Shown piece by piece: positions 54,618 through 64,000 of a DNA stretch of 64,000 nucleotides (position 1 is its first letter; each line of letters starts with the position of its first letter). Where the stretch lies: NCBI RefSeq assembly GCF_000143415.4, contig NW_003314391.1, forward strand, positions 127,652-191,651, written 5' to 3'. The notes beneath the pieces were generated by a model. That model worked only from the letters and a program-made list of their open reading frames with translations. It did no database searches and was not told the origin of the DNA. The translations under genes were made by a program, and so were the position numbers. The DNA is from Selaginella moellendorffii (taxonomy: Eukaryota > Streptophyta > Lycopodiopsida > Selaginellales > Selaginellaceae).

Positions 54618-54622
54618 ATTTC

Positions 54623-56300
54623 ATCATTTCTTTAAAATCCTTTTAAACATTATATAAATTAAACTTTTTACTATAATATTTAAATATCTTTTAGCCTAGT
54701 GAAACAATATTCTCTGAAAAAGAGTAATGAAGAAGGTAAATTTATGAAAAGAAAAAAATTTATTATATATCTTTAAAAGAATATATTTAAATCCTTCCTA
54801 AGAATAAAAAGAAAAACTAAGTATACTTTTAAAAAAATTATGTAATTTATATATAAAAAGATTTTATGGAAGAATTCTAGCAACTCAGTATATCACAACA
54901 ATTATTATTAATTTAGAAAAAAAAGAGTTTAAAAATATCTTTTTTAAATAGTTTTTCTTATTACTTCTTTTTTTAAAATGGTAATTCAAGTCTAAAAGAA
55001 CACATAAATATAACAAACCCATAAAATTAATATAGGTTAATAGTTCTTTATATTCCCTTAGACTTGTAATCACATTTCATAAAAAAAACTATTTAAAAAA
55101 GAAAAAATATACTTTTTAAACTCCATACTCTATCGTTGCAATATACTAAAGAAAAATACACTTTTTAAACTCCGTACTCCCATCTCGCTACAACATGCTC
55201 AACATGCTAAATTGACTTATCATGTGTAAACAACTAAATTTTCCATTCTACTTTAATTACTTAATCATACCTCCAACCACATGAAAGAGTCTTACTCACA
55301 ACCTCTATAAGTTTTATTCCAGGTTTGGAGACTTATTAGCCCCATGAATGACATTTATGCCACTTAATCTTTACACTTGTGTAAGCAATCAAAGAAAATG
55401 ACTTGAAAGATGATCCATGGGGTTCAAATATAGAAGGAAATAGCCTATGAATAAAAGTGCACCCCCTTTTCCAAACGATTAAGGGTCTTAAGATATTTAG
55501 GGTTAAGTGTTCTTGGGTTTGAATAGTACTGACCTCCTGGGAAGTCCAAATCCAAGAGCTTACAACTTAGTCCAAATGCTTTACATATTCGATCCCATGA
55601 TTGACAACACAAAGGTATTATCGATATATTATCCTGTTATGTTAAGGCTATGCATTATACATGTTACCTTTTAGAAGGTGGCATTCAAACGGATGGTTTG
55701 GATGAGGTGGCATGCCACGTGGCATACTTTTATGTACTTATAGCATGCCACGTGGCAAACCCTTGGAAAGGTGTATAAACTCCACTTCCCTACCTTAAGA
55801 AGTTCTTTATTTAAGGGCACCATCATCCTCTCTTCTATTTTGTGCCACTCTAGACATTAAATTCCACTTATCTATAATTTATACTAGGGTTGTTTACGGC
55901 TTTATCATTTGGCTATCTCACCGCTCCCTCTTTTGGAGTTATTACATTTGCCAAATTGGAGCATTTAGGAATCTATCTTTGAAAATATATTTCCTTTTCC
56001 ACAATCGGTTAGCATCCAACACATGAGTGTTCTTTACCTAGCTTTGCTACTTCTAATGATTTCTATACCTTATTCTTAGGCACTAATCTTTTGCTCCTAA
56101 GTTGTGAGAACAAATCCCTAAGCCCTAAAGTGGAGCAAAAAGGGTGCCATATGGTAGTGGTTAAAGTGGAAGTTTAACAAATGTAACATGTTTGGACCAA
56201 AGACTGCAACTTAGAAAGTCGAGAGTGGGAGTAGAACTCCGAATAAAGTGCTTAAGGAATGAGCATAAAGCAATCAGTGAATGAATTTTTAAGAAGGGAT
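54623..56300. other. AT-rich spacer with paired G-box palindromes
   Basis: Apart from the solo LTR, no gene is seen. At about 55710-55758 the sequence GCATGCCACGTGGCA occurs twice, 33 bp apart, each containing the palindromic G-box CCACGTGG; a TATAAA lies at about 55774. No convincing open frame follows. Confidence 0.5.
55380..55564 (+). repeat. Solo LTR of the TRIM family
   Basis: TGTAAGCAATC..GCTTACA, about 185 bp, recognisably the same family with several substitutions and a deletion. Flanks ACTTG and ACTTA look like a decayed target duplication (4 of 5). Confidence 0.85.
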
Positions 56301-56312
56301 ATAAGAAGGACT

Positions 56313-57016
56313 AACACATAGAATGATCGACATCGAGGAACTGGAATTAGAAAAGCAGGAAAGAACCTTCTATTCAAGCAGTAAACAGTAACGACCGAAT
56401 CCATGAGCAACATAAGTTAACAGCAATGACAACAAAAAGCTAAAGGAAGAGAAAAGTAAGCAAAGAAAAAAACATCAGTGCCTCAAAACTTGGTTGCTTG
56501 CTTGTGACTGAATGAAAAACTGCCATGGCACAAACTGTATGAAAGGTCTTGCGAAAGATCACCACTTTCTTACGCCAAAATTCAGTAAGCGAGCAGTAAC
56601 TCACCAGAGCATACCATTGTCACGCTCAATAATGCGGCGGGGATCACGCCATCACCTGGATGGAGACGGAGAACGTGCCAGTGTACTACCACCACTCAAA
56701 AAAGAGCACAGCATCACGACTGCATCTTAAACCCTAGATGCCGGATGGACTCAAATCTAATTTTTGAACTCGGGCTGCCACGTTTTCCGAGATTCGAACC
56801 CTGAAATTTCCAGCTCACTAAGGCAGTATTTTTCGCCTCCTCTTGGCTGCATAAAAGAGGTTTGAACAGCAATGAGCATGCCAATGTATGAAGCTGACCT
56901 CTGCCATCCCTTGCATGCACTTCTACCTCAACAATTGCCTCGAGTGCCTCTTCCTTTCTAGCCTGTTCTAGATGAGCTACCTTCTCGGCTTTCACTGCCT
57001 CCTTGTGTCCAAGCAA
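56313..57016. repeat. Inverted repeat, left arm (with truncated PHD exon on minus)
   Basis: 56313-56600 (plus) matches 59025-58740 (minus) with high identity: both begin with a segment encoding IDIEELELEKQERTF-like residues and end with HFLTPKFS or HLLTPKFR. 57016-56820 (minus) matches 58215-58420 (plus), the tail of the PHD exon (HKEAVKAEKVAHLEQARKEE). The arms therefore mirror each other around about 57600. Degenerate, non-coding now. Confidence 0.75.
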
Positions 57017-57282
57017 CCATGGGAATTAGGAGACGCTAATGAGAGAGAAAACAGGGTACATGATCATGACCTAACTACCCCGTGCCACGTGGCAGAAGCC
57101 TGTGGAGCCAGGCACCTAAGGTCTGACCTCGGCTGCCCAACACTCAGCATCCCCCACTATCCTTCTGGTGCTCGCGGCCTACCACCTCAGGGAGACAAGC
57201 ACTTTACCCCAGGGAGTCAAGCACTTCACCCCACGTGCTCGAGCCTGAGCCCAAGCCCGTGTTGCCTGGGTCCATTGGGCTA

Positions 57283-57430
57283 AGCGTTTGAGAATTTCGT
57301 CCAAATAGCGCTGCTGAGAAAGATGAATAATACCATGGGACCGGTCTCGAATAATATTAAGACCAAGACAAAACTTAATATCTCCAAGATCGTCCATCTC
57401 AAATTGAGAAGAGAGCTGCTCTTTTATCAT
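57283..57430 (-). pseudogene. Ty1/copia reverse transcriptase fragment
   Basis: Minus strand reads SSQFEMDDLGDIKFCLGLNI, then HGIIHLSQQRYLDEILKRL, the conserved end of the copia RT domain (FEMKDLG..LGIEI, ..LSQ..Y..LL..F). Only about 50 residues remain; no LTRs found nearby. It sits in the loop of the inverted repeat. Confidence 0.8.
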
Positions 57431-58104
57431 GGTATCAGATTGTAGAGGAGGCGAAGAATACCTCGTTTTGCGTGGTGGGCAATGGACGGCCATCAAGGAC
57501 GAGCAGAGTTGCTTTGGCAAGTACATGGAGCAACACAGACCTACTGGTGTCACTTCTCCACCGACTTTATAATTAAACCAGCGTCAGCTTCATCTTCGAT
57601 ATTGTGTATGATGAGGGAAGACTGATCATCCAGCGCGTTTTAAAGCTCGGCATTTGCTTTTGGAATTGTAGTCATGCATACTCTGTATCATTGTTGTACC
57701 AGATCAATGCGCACATTGTTTGGTCCAGCGACATCATTTCATCCTTGGTGACTCTGTAGAATGGAACCGCTAGGAGTTCCACTTCTGCTTCAGCCAGGCC
57801 CAAGAAAATATCAAGAGAAAGACACAAGCATGCTGCGAACATCTGGAAGGTGGCCCAAAGAATCACCCGATTTTACAACCTGAAATTCGAGGCCAGTGCA
57901 GGTACCCCCGGTCAAGCGGATGTAGTTGAGTTTCATCTTCATTTCGGAGTACAGCGCCTCGCGTCACGTGCATTAACCTGGGCACCCAGGATGTGCATCA
58001 AGTCCACGAGATGTCACAGGTCCATCGAAGGCAGCTTCTGGCGCATGCTCTCGAAGTCTTCCTAGATGCGACCAGGTAATTGCTGACGAGTCAAAGGCAT
58101 GCAG

Positions 58105-58490
58105 GCAAATCCTAGATGTTGTGTTTGTAATACTCTTGAGGACACGCTGTGGGTGCAATGTGAATTCTGTGAATGCTGGTATCATCAAGCTTGCGAGGAT
58201 TCAAAAGACCATTGCCATGGTTGCTTGAAAGTTGCTCACAAGGAGGCAGTGAAAGCCGAGAAGGTAGCCCATCTAGAACAGGCTAGAAAGGAAGAGGCAC
58301 TCGAGGCAACTGTTGAGGCAGAAGTGCATGCAAGGGATGGCAGAGGTCAGCTTCATACATTGGCATGTTCATTGCTGTTCAAACCTCTTTGTTTTTTTCC
58401 TTTTGCAGCCAAGAGGAGGCGAAAAAATGCTGCCTTTAGTGTTTCAAATCATATAGCAAATCATAAGGTGGCCATTTCTAGCGTTTGTTA
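58105..58490 (+). pseudogene. PHD-type zinc-finger exon, copy B
   Basis: After an acceptor (CATGCAG), CCVCNTLEDTLWVQCEFC, WYHQACEDSKDHCHGC, then a charged helix ending in AKRRRKNAAF and a stop. All eight zinc ligands are present. No matching upstream exons are contiguous here, so it seems an orphan exon. Confidence 0.55.
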
Positions 58491-59025
58491 ATCAACCTCG
58501 ACCTTTAGGGCTTCTCGATTCTCCACGATCGAATCTTGGAAAACTTGGCAGCCCGAGTTTAGAAATTATTATATGGTTTTAGCGAGAAGGCGCTCGATCG
58601 AGGTTCCAAACAAAGCTCCCAAATCTTTGTGCTGGAGAAGAAGAGAAAAACCCATTTATGTCCATCCTTCTCATGGCTTTCCAGCTTGAAGATCCTGAGG
58701 ATGACTTCCTTCTTTGCAAAAAGTCCGTGATGGCCTCAATGACTGTTTCTTGAGCCCTGAATTTTGGCGTAAGAAGGTGGTAATCTTTCTCAAGATCTTC
58801 CATACAGTTTGTGCCATGGTAGTTTTTTATTCAGTAATGTGAAGCACAAGCAAACAACCAATTTTGAGGTACTGATTTTTTTTTCTTTGCTTGCTTTTCT
58901 CTTCCTTTTGCTTTTTGTTGTCGTTGCTGTTAACTTACGTTGCTCGTGGATTCGGTCGTTGTTGTTTACTGCTTGAACAGAAGGTTCTTTCCTGCTTTTC
59001 TGATTCCAGTTCCTCGATGTTCTTA
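58215..59025. repeat. Inverted repeat, right arm
   Basis: Partner of 56313-57016 in opposite orientation; see that entry. A third, direct copy of the outer part is at 62585-62850. Confidence 0.75.
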
Positions 59026-59059
59026 TTGAAATGTTTTTCCCTAGTCATCTCGATCTGGA

Positions 59060-60734
59060 GACGTTGAGCTCAAGTTTTCTGTGCCTCCTCCTGCTACGTT
59101 GCTCCTTTGGTTGTTGCGACTAATGCCGTGCTTGCAGCCCTTTTTTCTCCAGTTCGCAGCGATAGTGCGACCGGGGTGTGCATTGTTTTCAACGCATATG
59201 GACCAGACACGAGCTTTTGCAAGCGTTGCCCTCCACGGAGCAAGAGCTGGTTGACATAGTTGCACACGGTGTAAAGAACACATGACGGTCAGCACACAGC
59301 TTTCCCAAGTTCGGGTGTCCTGGAGGGACTTCTGGCCTTATCAGCAGCACGGCAGAATACTCCAGCAGGGTGGTGATAAACGCGAGCTCCATGATCAGAC
59401 ACTGGTGTAGAGCTGTTGCAGGAGATTGGAATGGCTCTTCCTTCGTTGCCTTATTGGAACGGGATTTCACTTGGAGGGCATGGAAGTTCCTTGTTAAGGA
59501 AGTGCCATTCACGTCACGAGTATGTGAAAGCGAGGACGATGGTCGTTCTAGTGACGGACGAAGACTTTAAATGCTGCCAAGGTCTGAGTTCTAGGAGTGA
59601 TTGACTTTGTCACTGCAGCCGATATTCAAGAGATCGGTGAGAAGCGTCTGACGTAAATCAAGAGAAAGAGATGCATGAGTTTGGAGACGTGTCCTGGTAT
59701 TCATTGAAGTACAAAGTCATCTACAGAGCATGGACGAAGTAGCAGTGGAGACGGTGTGAATGATTTCATTGGATTTCTTGAATCTCGAAAGAATTCTTGG
59801 TACGTGCTGTTTCTACTTGATCAAACAGTAGTGACTCATTCTTTTCCTTTTAAATAAAGTGACTCTAAGTAGACTGGGAATGTCACTACAGGGGAAGGCT
59901 TTAAAGAGCTCAAGTGGCATTACAACTAGTTATCTGGGTATTTAAACATTTAATATTTTTAGGGTTTTTGGCTTAATTTACTTTTTTGGTGCACTTAGGG
60001 TTTGTCGTGTATTTGTGGAGTGGGTAAAATATCAAATTTGTTGAAATAAAATATTAAATTTGTTAGAAGTAAGGTTTTTAATGTTTATCTTAGTTCACAT
60101 TTTCTTCAAAGAAAGTTAAAAAAATTTATTGTTACAAAAACTCTTTTAATATTTATTATGTTTAGAAAGATTTTCTTGAGGAAGGATTATTTCCACAATA
60201 AAATAGTTCAACATGTTGTGGTGATGGAGTACTTTGTAATGAAATTAGCAGATCAAAAAGAGAATCTTGAAAAATATTTCTTTTTTTAATAATTTTTTCA
60301 AAATAATTTTTCTTATAGTTTTTATTTTAAAAGGTAATTGTAGCTCAAAGAGGCATACAAGTGCAATTGAGCCATCAGATTGATGAGGAAAGAATAAAAT
60401 GGCAAGGGCAAATGCTTGAAAATATTCAATTAAATACCAATAATACTTCATGGAGGTCAATTTTTATTTAAAAATTCAATTTTTTGCTTCAAGGAGGTTA
60501 ACTTGCTATTGTAGCTTTATGTTGATCTTTAAGAAAAATCAATCTCTCTATAACAAAAAATGTGAATATTAAAAAATGGGTGGTTGAGCTGGAGAAAAAC
60601 TTCTCCTGCATAGGAATTGTGCAAAAAAAATTACACTTAATTAATGGCTAAATCACCATCTTCTGTCATGAGAAAGACATATAGCCACTAATAAAAACTG
60701 AAGACCACAAAAATGTATCCACAACCTTTATAGC
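59060..60734. other. No confident gene; AT-rich in the second half
   Basis: 59060-59890 has short frames only (59189-59512 minus, 59370-59570 plus) with no recognised family. 59890-60734 is AT-rich and holds, near 60460-60640, the coiled-coil repeat remnant related to 45286-45420. Confidence 0.5.
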
Positions 60735-62559
60735 ATGGCAGCTAACTTTAAAAAACTTGTGGGTAGGCTCTTAGGTAATCTCCTTATCTCTTTCTTATGC
60801 AAGCTTTTCTTTTTCTTGGCCAACTCTCATCATCACTGCGTTTTCTTTCAGGGTGGCGGCAGGGTATGCTTGGATGCAGCCTTTCCTACAGGTTTGAATT
60901 ATCCCATCAAATTATCCTTGTGTTTTCTTCTTTCTTTCGCAGGTCTTGCATACGTGAATGTTAATGAGTCTCTTACGAATCAAGAGTGCCTCATTTACCG
61001 CCAAGCTGAGAAACTGCTACAGCAAGTGGTTTGTGACGATGCATCATCACGTTCATGGAGAGTGCAGACACAGTCCCAGTGATGGGCTGGCAGTGCATCA
61101 GCTCAGGTGCTCGAACTTTAACGTCATGCTTGGATCAGGAAAGACTTACAGCATCCGTGCTGCGTCTCTGTTCCTCTTTCTGGAGGTTTTTTCCCTGGCA
61201 CACGGAAGGCTGATGCACGTCAACGGGGAAGATTTTTCAAAGTATCCAGCTTTGACACTCATCTGCTTGCTTGCCTTGGGTTATCACGACAGCAATGCCG
61301 CTCAATACTACGTTCAGAACCTCAGGGATGACAAAGGTGTCCATCAGGTGATCAAGATCATGCAAAAGATAGTCCAGGGTGATAACAACAGAAGGCTTTA
61401 TCTGGTGCTGGACGATGATCTCTGCTGAGCACGCGGTTTTACTCTGGAGTATTGCTAGTTTTGGTGCTGTAGTCTTGTGTGGGAAGTGGCAAGAGTTTCT
61501 GAAGGAGGAAGATCGCGCACTTTCATCAACGGCGCATTCAACGTAAGCTCGCTTCACATGTTAAGTTGCATTTACTAAACTCTCTGTTTGATTCAGGAGG
61601 TTGAAATAACAAACTACTTGGCGTTCGTGAAGGCCGACGCTAATACTACGAAAGAAAGTATTTGGTGGAAGACTGGCTGGGTTCCGGGGTTAGGAGCGAT
61701 CGAAAGTACCGTAAGGCTCTTAAAGAGTACATCCAGAATCTGCCTTCGGAAGATTGGCCTCGTTTCTCAAGCTCCTTTCGAAAGGAGTTGTTGAGGATGA
61801 CGAAGATGACGACATTTTTGCAGAGCAAGCCGCCGGGGAGTTAGGATTGCGAGATGTCCCTCAGAGCAGCTTCGCTCCTACGCAGCAAACCAGTTCATGC
61901 TCGTGGCATGTCCAGTGGACCAGATCGATGAGCAGATTCGGCTCTGGACATCAGTTATCCAAAGCGATCATCGCGGTATTTTCTCACGAATTGGTCTGAA
62001 CACACAGCAGGCATGCATTCTTGTGGCGCGGTACAAACAACCCGTCATAAAGTATGACCAAGAAGGGTCTGTGACTATAACTCCGACAGCAGCCTGCAAT
62101 TTTCGTGGGAGCTTTACAATGGCGATGACCAAAGAGATCTCCGTTCTGACAATTTTCATTCCTATTCATGGGACTGAGAAAGGACTCGGTTGTTACTACG
62201 TTGCAGATTCGCACTTCGTAGTCATCCAGTTTGCAACAGGGGCTTGGGCGATTGAGGATCACGAGCATATCAGGTCGAGAGCACGGGAATTGTTCATGTC
62301 AGATGACAAGTCAAGGTCTCACGTCCTTGCGTGGGTGGTGTACTGCATGAGTCCTTGGTTTGAGACAAGGAAGTTTGCTGTGGCGGGAGGTGGTGAACTA
62401 ATCTACCATGAGGCCTATCTTAATTTCGGGTGCTTTGACAAGATCTTAACCTGTATCGACGAGAAGCTGGGGAGGGTGAGGGATGGTCGGTACCGTGGAG
62501 AGGTAATCAGCTTTCGCTTTGCGAGAAAAGAAAGCACACATGACTTCCAGCACAGATGA
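60735..62559 (+). pseudogene. P-loop family gene copy B (N- and C-terminal halves in order)
   Basis: Successive frames give VNVNESLTNQECLIYRQAEK, FMESADTVPVMGW, Walker A GSGKTYSIRAAS, MHVNGEDFSKYPALTLICLL, NNRRLYLVLDD (Walker-B-like), WSIASFGAVVLCGKWQEFL, an intron near 61545-61596, then NYLAFVKADANTTKESIWWK and a 220-codon open stretch from 61897 with SDHRGIFSRIGLNTQQAC, IHGTEKGLGCYYVADSHFVV and MSPWFETRKFAV, ending at 62557-62559. At least two frameshifts break it (before the P-loop and near 61800). The C-terminal half is the best preserved part and shows no similarity I recognise. Confidence 0.65.
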
Positions 62560-62584
62560 CTATGGAAAAGCATTTCAACAAGAA

Positions 62585-62850
62585 GAATGATCGACATCAA
62601 TGAACTAGAATCAGAAAAGCAAGAGAGAACCTGCTGTAGCACTACAACGACCAAATCCACGAGCAAGCAACGACAACAAACAGCTCAAGGAAGAGAAAAG
62701 CAAGCAAAGAAAAAAAAAACAGTACCTCTAAATTGGTTGCGTGCTTGTGCTTCGCATGGCTCAATAAAAAACTGCCAATGAAATGTCTTGCGCTGGATTT
62801 CCACTTTGTTACGCCAAAATGCAGTAAACGAGCAGTAACTCTCCCCGCGA
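62585..62850. repeat. Third copy of the inverted-repeat outer segment
   Basis: Begins with GACATCAATGAACTAGAATC and ends TTACGCCAAAATGCAGTAA, matching 56325-56600 (direct) and 59010-58740 (inverted). It follows directly after the C-terminal half of the P-loop gene, as in copy A on the minus strand, so the segment is probably 3' gene sequence of that family. Confidence 0.7.
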
Positions 62851-62949
62851 CGCCAAGAGGGCCCGAGGAAATCAAAGATCAATCAAGCAGAACATACTCA
62901 ATAATGCCGCAGGACAGTGATCACGCAATCACCTGGAGGTAACGCGCAA

Positions 62950-63039
62950 AACTATGAGCTTACTGACAAGAGCGACGTCTGCAGCTTTGGAGTGGTGTTG
63001 CTGGAGCTCATCACGGGGCAAAAGCCTGTTGTTGAGTAA
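62950..63039 (+). pseudogene. Receptor-like kinase fragment
   Basis: Encodes [20 protein letters not shown] then QKPVVE and a stop: kinase subdomain IX of the plant RLK/Pelle type (normally [11 protein letters not shown]). Only 29 residues remain. Confidence 0.75.
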
Positions 63040-63870
63040 TTTTCAACTATAAAAAAAGATGCCACCATTTTCATGCATGCAGTGTAACCACCACGTCTTA
63101 AACCCTAGAAGCCGATGTAAAACCCTAGAAAGCGCGCAGCGCTCATCGGCTTGGAAAAAAGGAGACCAAGTTGAGATCAGGACAGAGTGAAACCAGACCA
63201 AGCTTGATTTCCCGCTTGGTATCAAGCTTGATTGAGAGTGTGTAGATACGATTGATCGAGCAGCATGATAAAAAAATCGACACAATCGTGCTCAAGAATG
63301 AATTTCCTGCATCATTTGAGATTATAGCAATTGTTGAGGTGAGCTATAATGCTATCCAAAAACTGGCTCATTCCTTTCGCCTTTTTAAAGGCATTGTGGA
63401 GTTGACGAAGCAAGGCGAGATTTCTACAATGTGCTACTCGCTGATTGGCTAAAGCTGTGCTTTTGTCGTCTAATCACTGGATGTAAGTTGCGGTGGGGAA
63501 TATGCCACTGACGTGAGGAGCATCGCCACCGTCCGTCGCCTTCCAATTTTTGAATATCCTGGGGCATTTAATGGTCGCCTCCATTTTACGAGGTCACGGG
63601 ACCCGCCAACGCGAATCCCCGCCGTCGGATCTCCCCATCGACGGCTCCCCTGCCCCGGCCAAGTGCCTCTAGTTGTTCTTCCCGGCTATGGTGGCCACGG
63701 ACTCGATGCCATGGAGGCGTCTAGCAGTCAGCGCTACCGCGGCGCCATTCTTTTGTGGATCTCCGCCTACATTCATCCCGGCAATGGCTAGGTAGCGCAC
63801 CGGCGGCTCGAAATCTCCAGGTATCGATCGAGAAGATCGCCTCGATCCAGCCAAGATCCAAGACTCCGGC
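63040..63870. other. Upstream of the ATL gene, no other gene recognised
   Basis: A plus-strand frame at 63252-63452 is open but unrecognised. 63480-63870 becomes GC-rich and is probably the promoter and 5' leader of the gene starting at 63871. Confidence 0.4.
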
Positions 63871-64000
63871 ATGGTAAACAATGGCACCTCGGCAGATTTC
63901 ACGAATCCGAGCATGAGCAGGGTCGGCCTCGGCTATGGCATCGCAATCGCAGTCGGGATTCTCGTGCTCGTCTCCACGATCATGCTCGCCTCCTACGTTT
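63871..64000 (+). CDS. ATL-type RING-H2 E3 ligase, N-terminal part (cut by window end)
   Basis: From ATG 63871 the frame is open to the window edge. After a short hydrophilic N-terminus comes GLGYGIAIAVGILVLVSTIM then LASYV, the single transmembrane segment with the GLGY entry typical of one ATL subgroup (ATL67-like). The GLD motif and the RING-H2 domain would follow beyond 64000. These ligases are anchored in membranes and act mostly in defence and hormone responses. Confidence 0.65.
   Translation, partial: MVNNGTSADFTNPSMSRVGLGYGIAIAVGILVLVSTIMLASYV

Noticed and set aside
1-64000. CRISPR arrays, bacterial operons or rRNA
   Set aside because: None seen; the spliceosomal introns throughout show that the DNA is eukaryotic nuclear.

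Overview
The window reads as nuclear DNA of a plant with very compact genes: most introns are 45-100 nt with clean GT-AG ends, intergenic gaps between real genes are a few hundred bases, and land-plant families dominate (ROP GTPase, gibberellin-oxidase-type dioxygenase, ATX-type trithorax, PPR, SKP1/ASK20-21 type, ATL RING-H2). The tiny introns, many decayed PPR fragments and a kinesin-2-like motor (a cilium-associated class lost in flowering plants) fit a lycophyte such as Selaginella; the species is an inference from gene content. There is one 100-N assembly gap (15544-15643).

Layout. 1-9900 is an accessory, duplicated region: a decayed P-loop fragment, two diverged copies (828-2740 and 8010-9870) of a block holding a dead subtilase and a PPR/SKP1 composite (a third composite at 3880-4330), a short PPR gene, a dead PP2-like lectin gene, and two small secreted-protein genes: a 66-aa tyrosine-peptide precursor candidate (6840-7279) and a CVNH lectin (7582-8010). 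10106-26835 is gene-dense: SKP1-like, kinesin-2-like, phytochrome-kinase-substrate-like, ROP (5' end lost in the gap), a coiled-coil protein, NOT2 of the CCR4-NOT complex, a CCHC/KH RNA-binding protein, and a Crinkler-type NTPase-nuclease whose inferred first exon overlaps the 3' end of the KH gene. 27243-42180 holds a dead PPR gene, a 215-aa gene of unknown function, an ATX1/2-type histone methyltransferase, RanBPM (GID/CTLH complex), a DUF155/RRG protein and a GA20-oxidase-like enzyme, several arranged head-to-head.

42181-63000 is a repeat-rich tract. It carries broken copies of a P-loop gene family with an associated PHD-type zinc-finger exon, AT-rich spacers, a large inverted repeat, and a nested transposon pair: a small TRIM retrotransposon (196/197-bp LTRs, TSD ATTTC) split by a chromodomain-bearing Ty3/gypsy element (LTRs 1147/1148 bp, TSD GTTAG). 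The gypsy polyprotein frame is open only if two short intron-like segments are removed, one of which separates the last integrase catalytic residue from the first two. The window ends in the first exon of an ATL-type RING-H2 gene.

Functionally there is no operon-like pathway. The conserved genes cover ubiquitin ligation (SKP1-like, RanBPM, ATL), chromatin and RNA control (ATX, NOT2, KH), signalling (ROP, PKS-like, peptide candidate) and hormone metabolism (GA oxidase). The repeat tracts record recent duplication, inversion and transposition.
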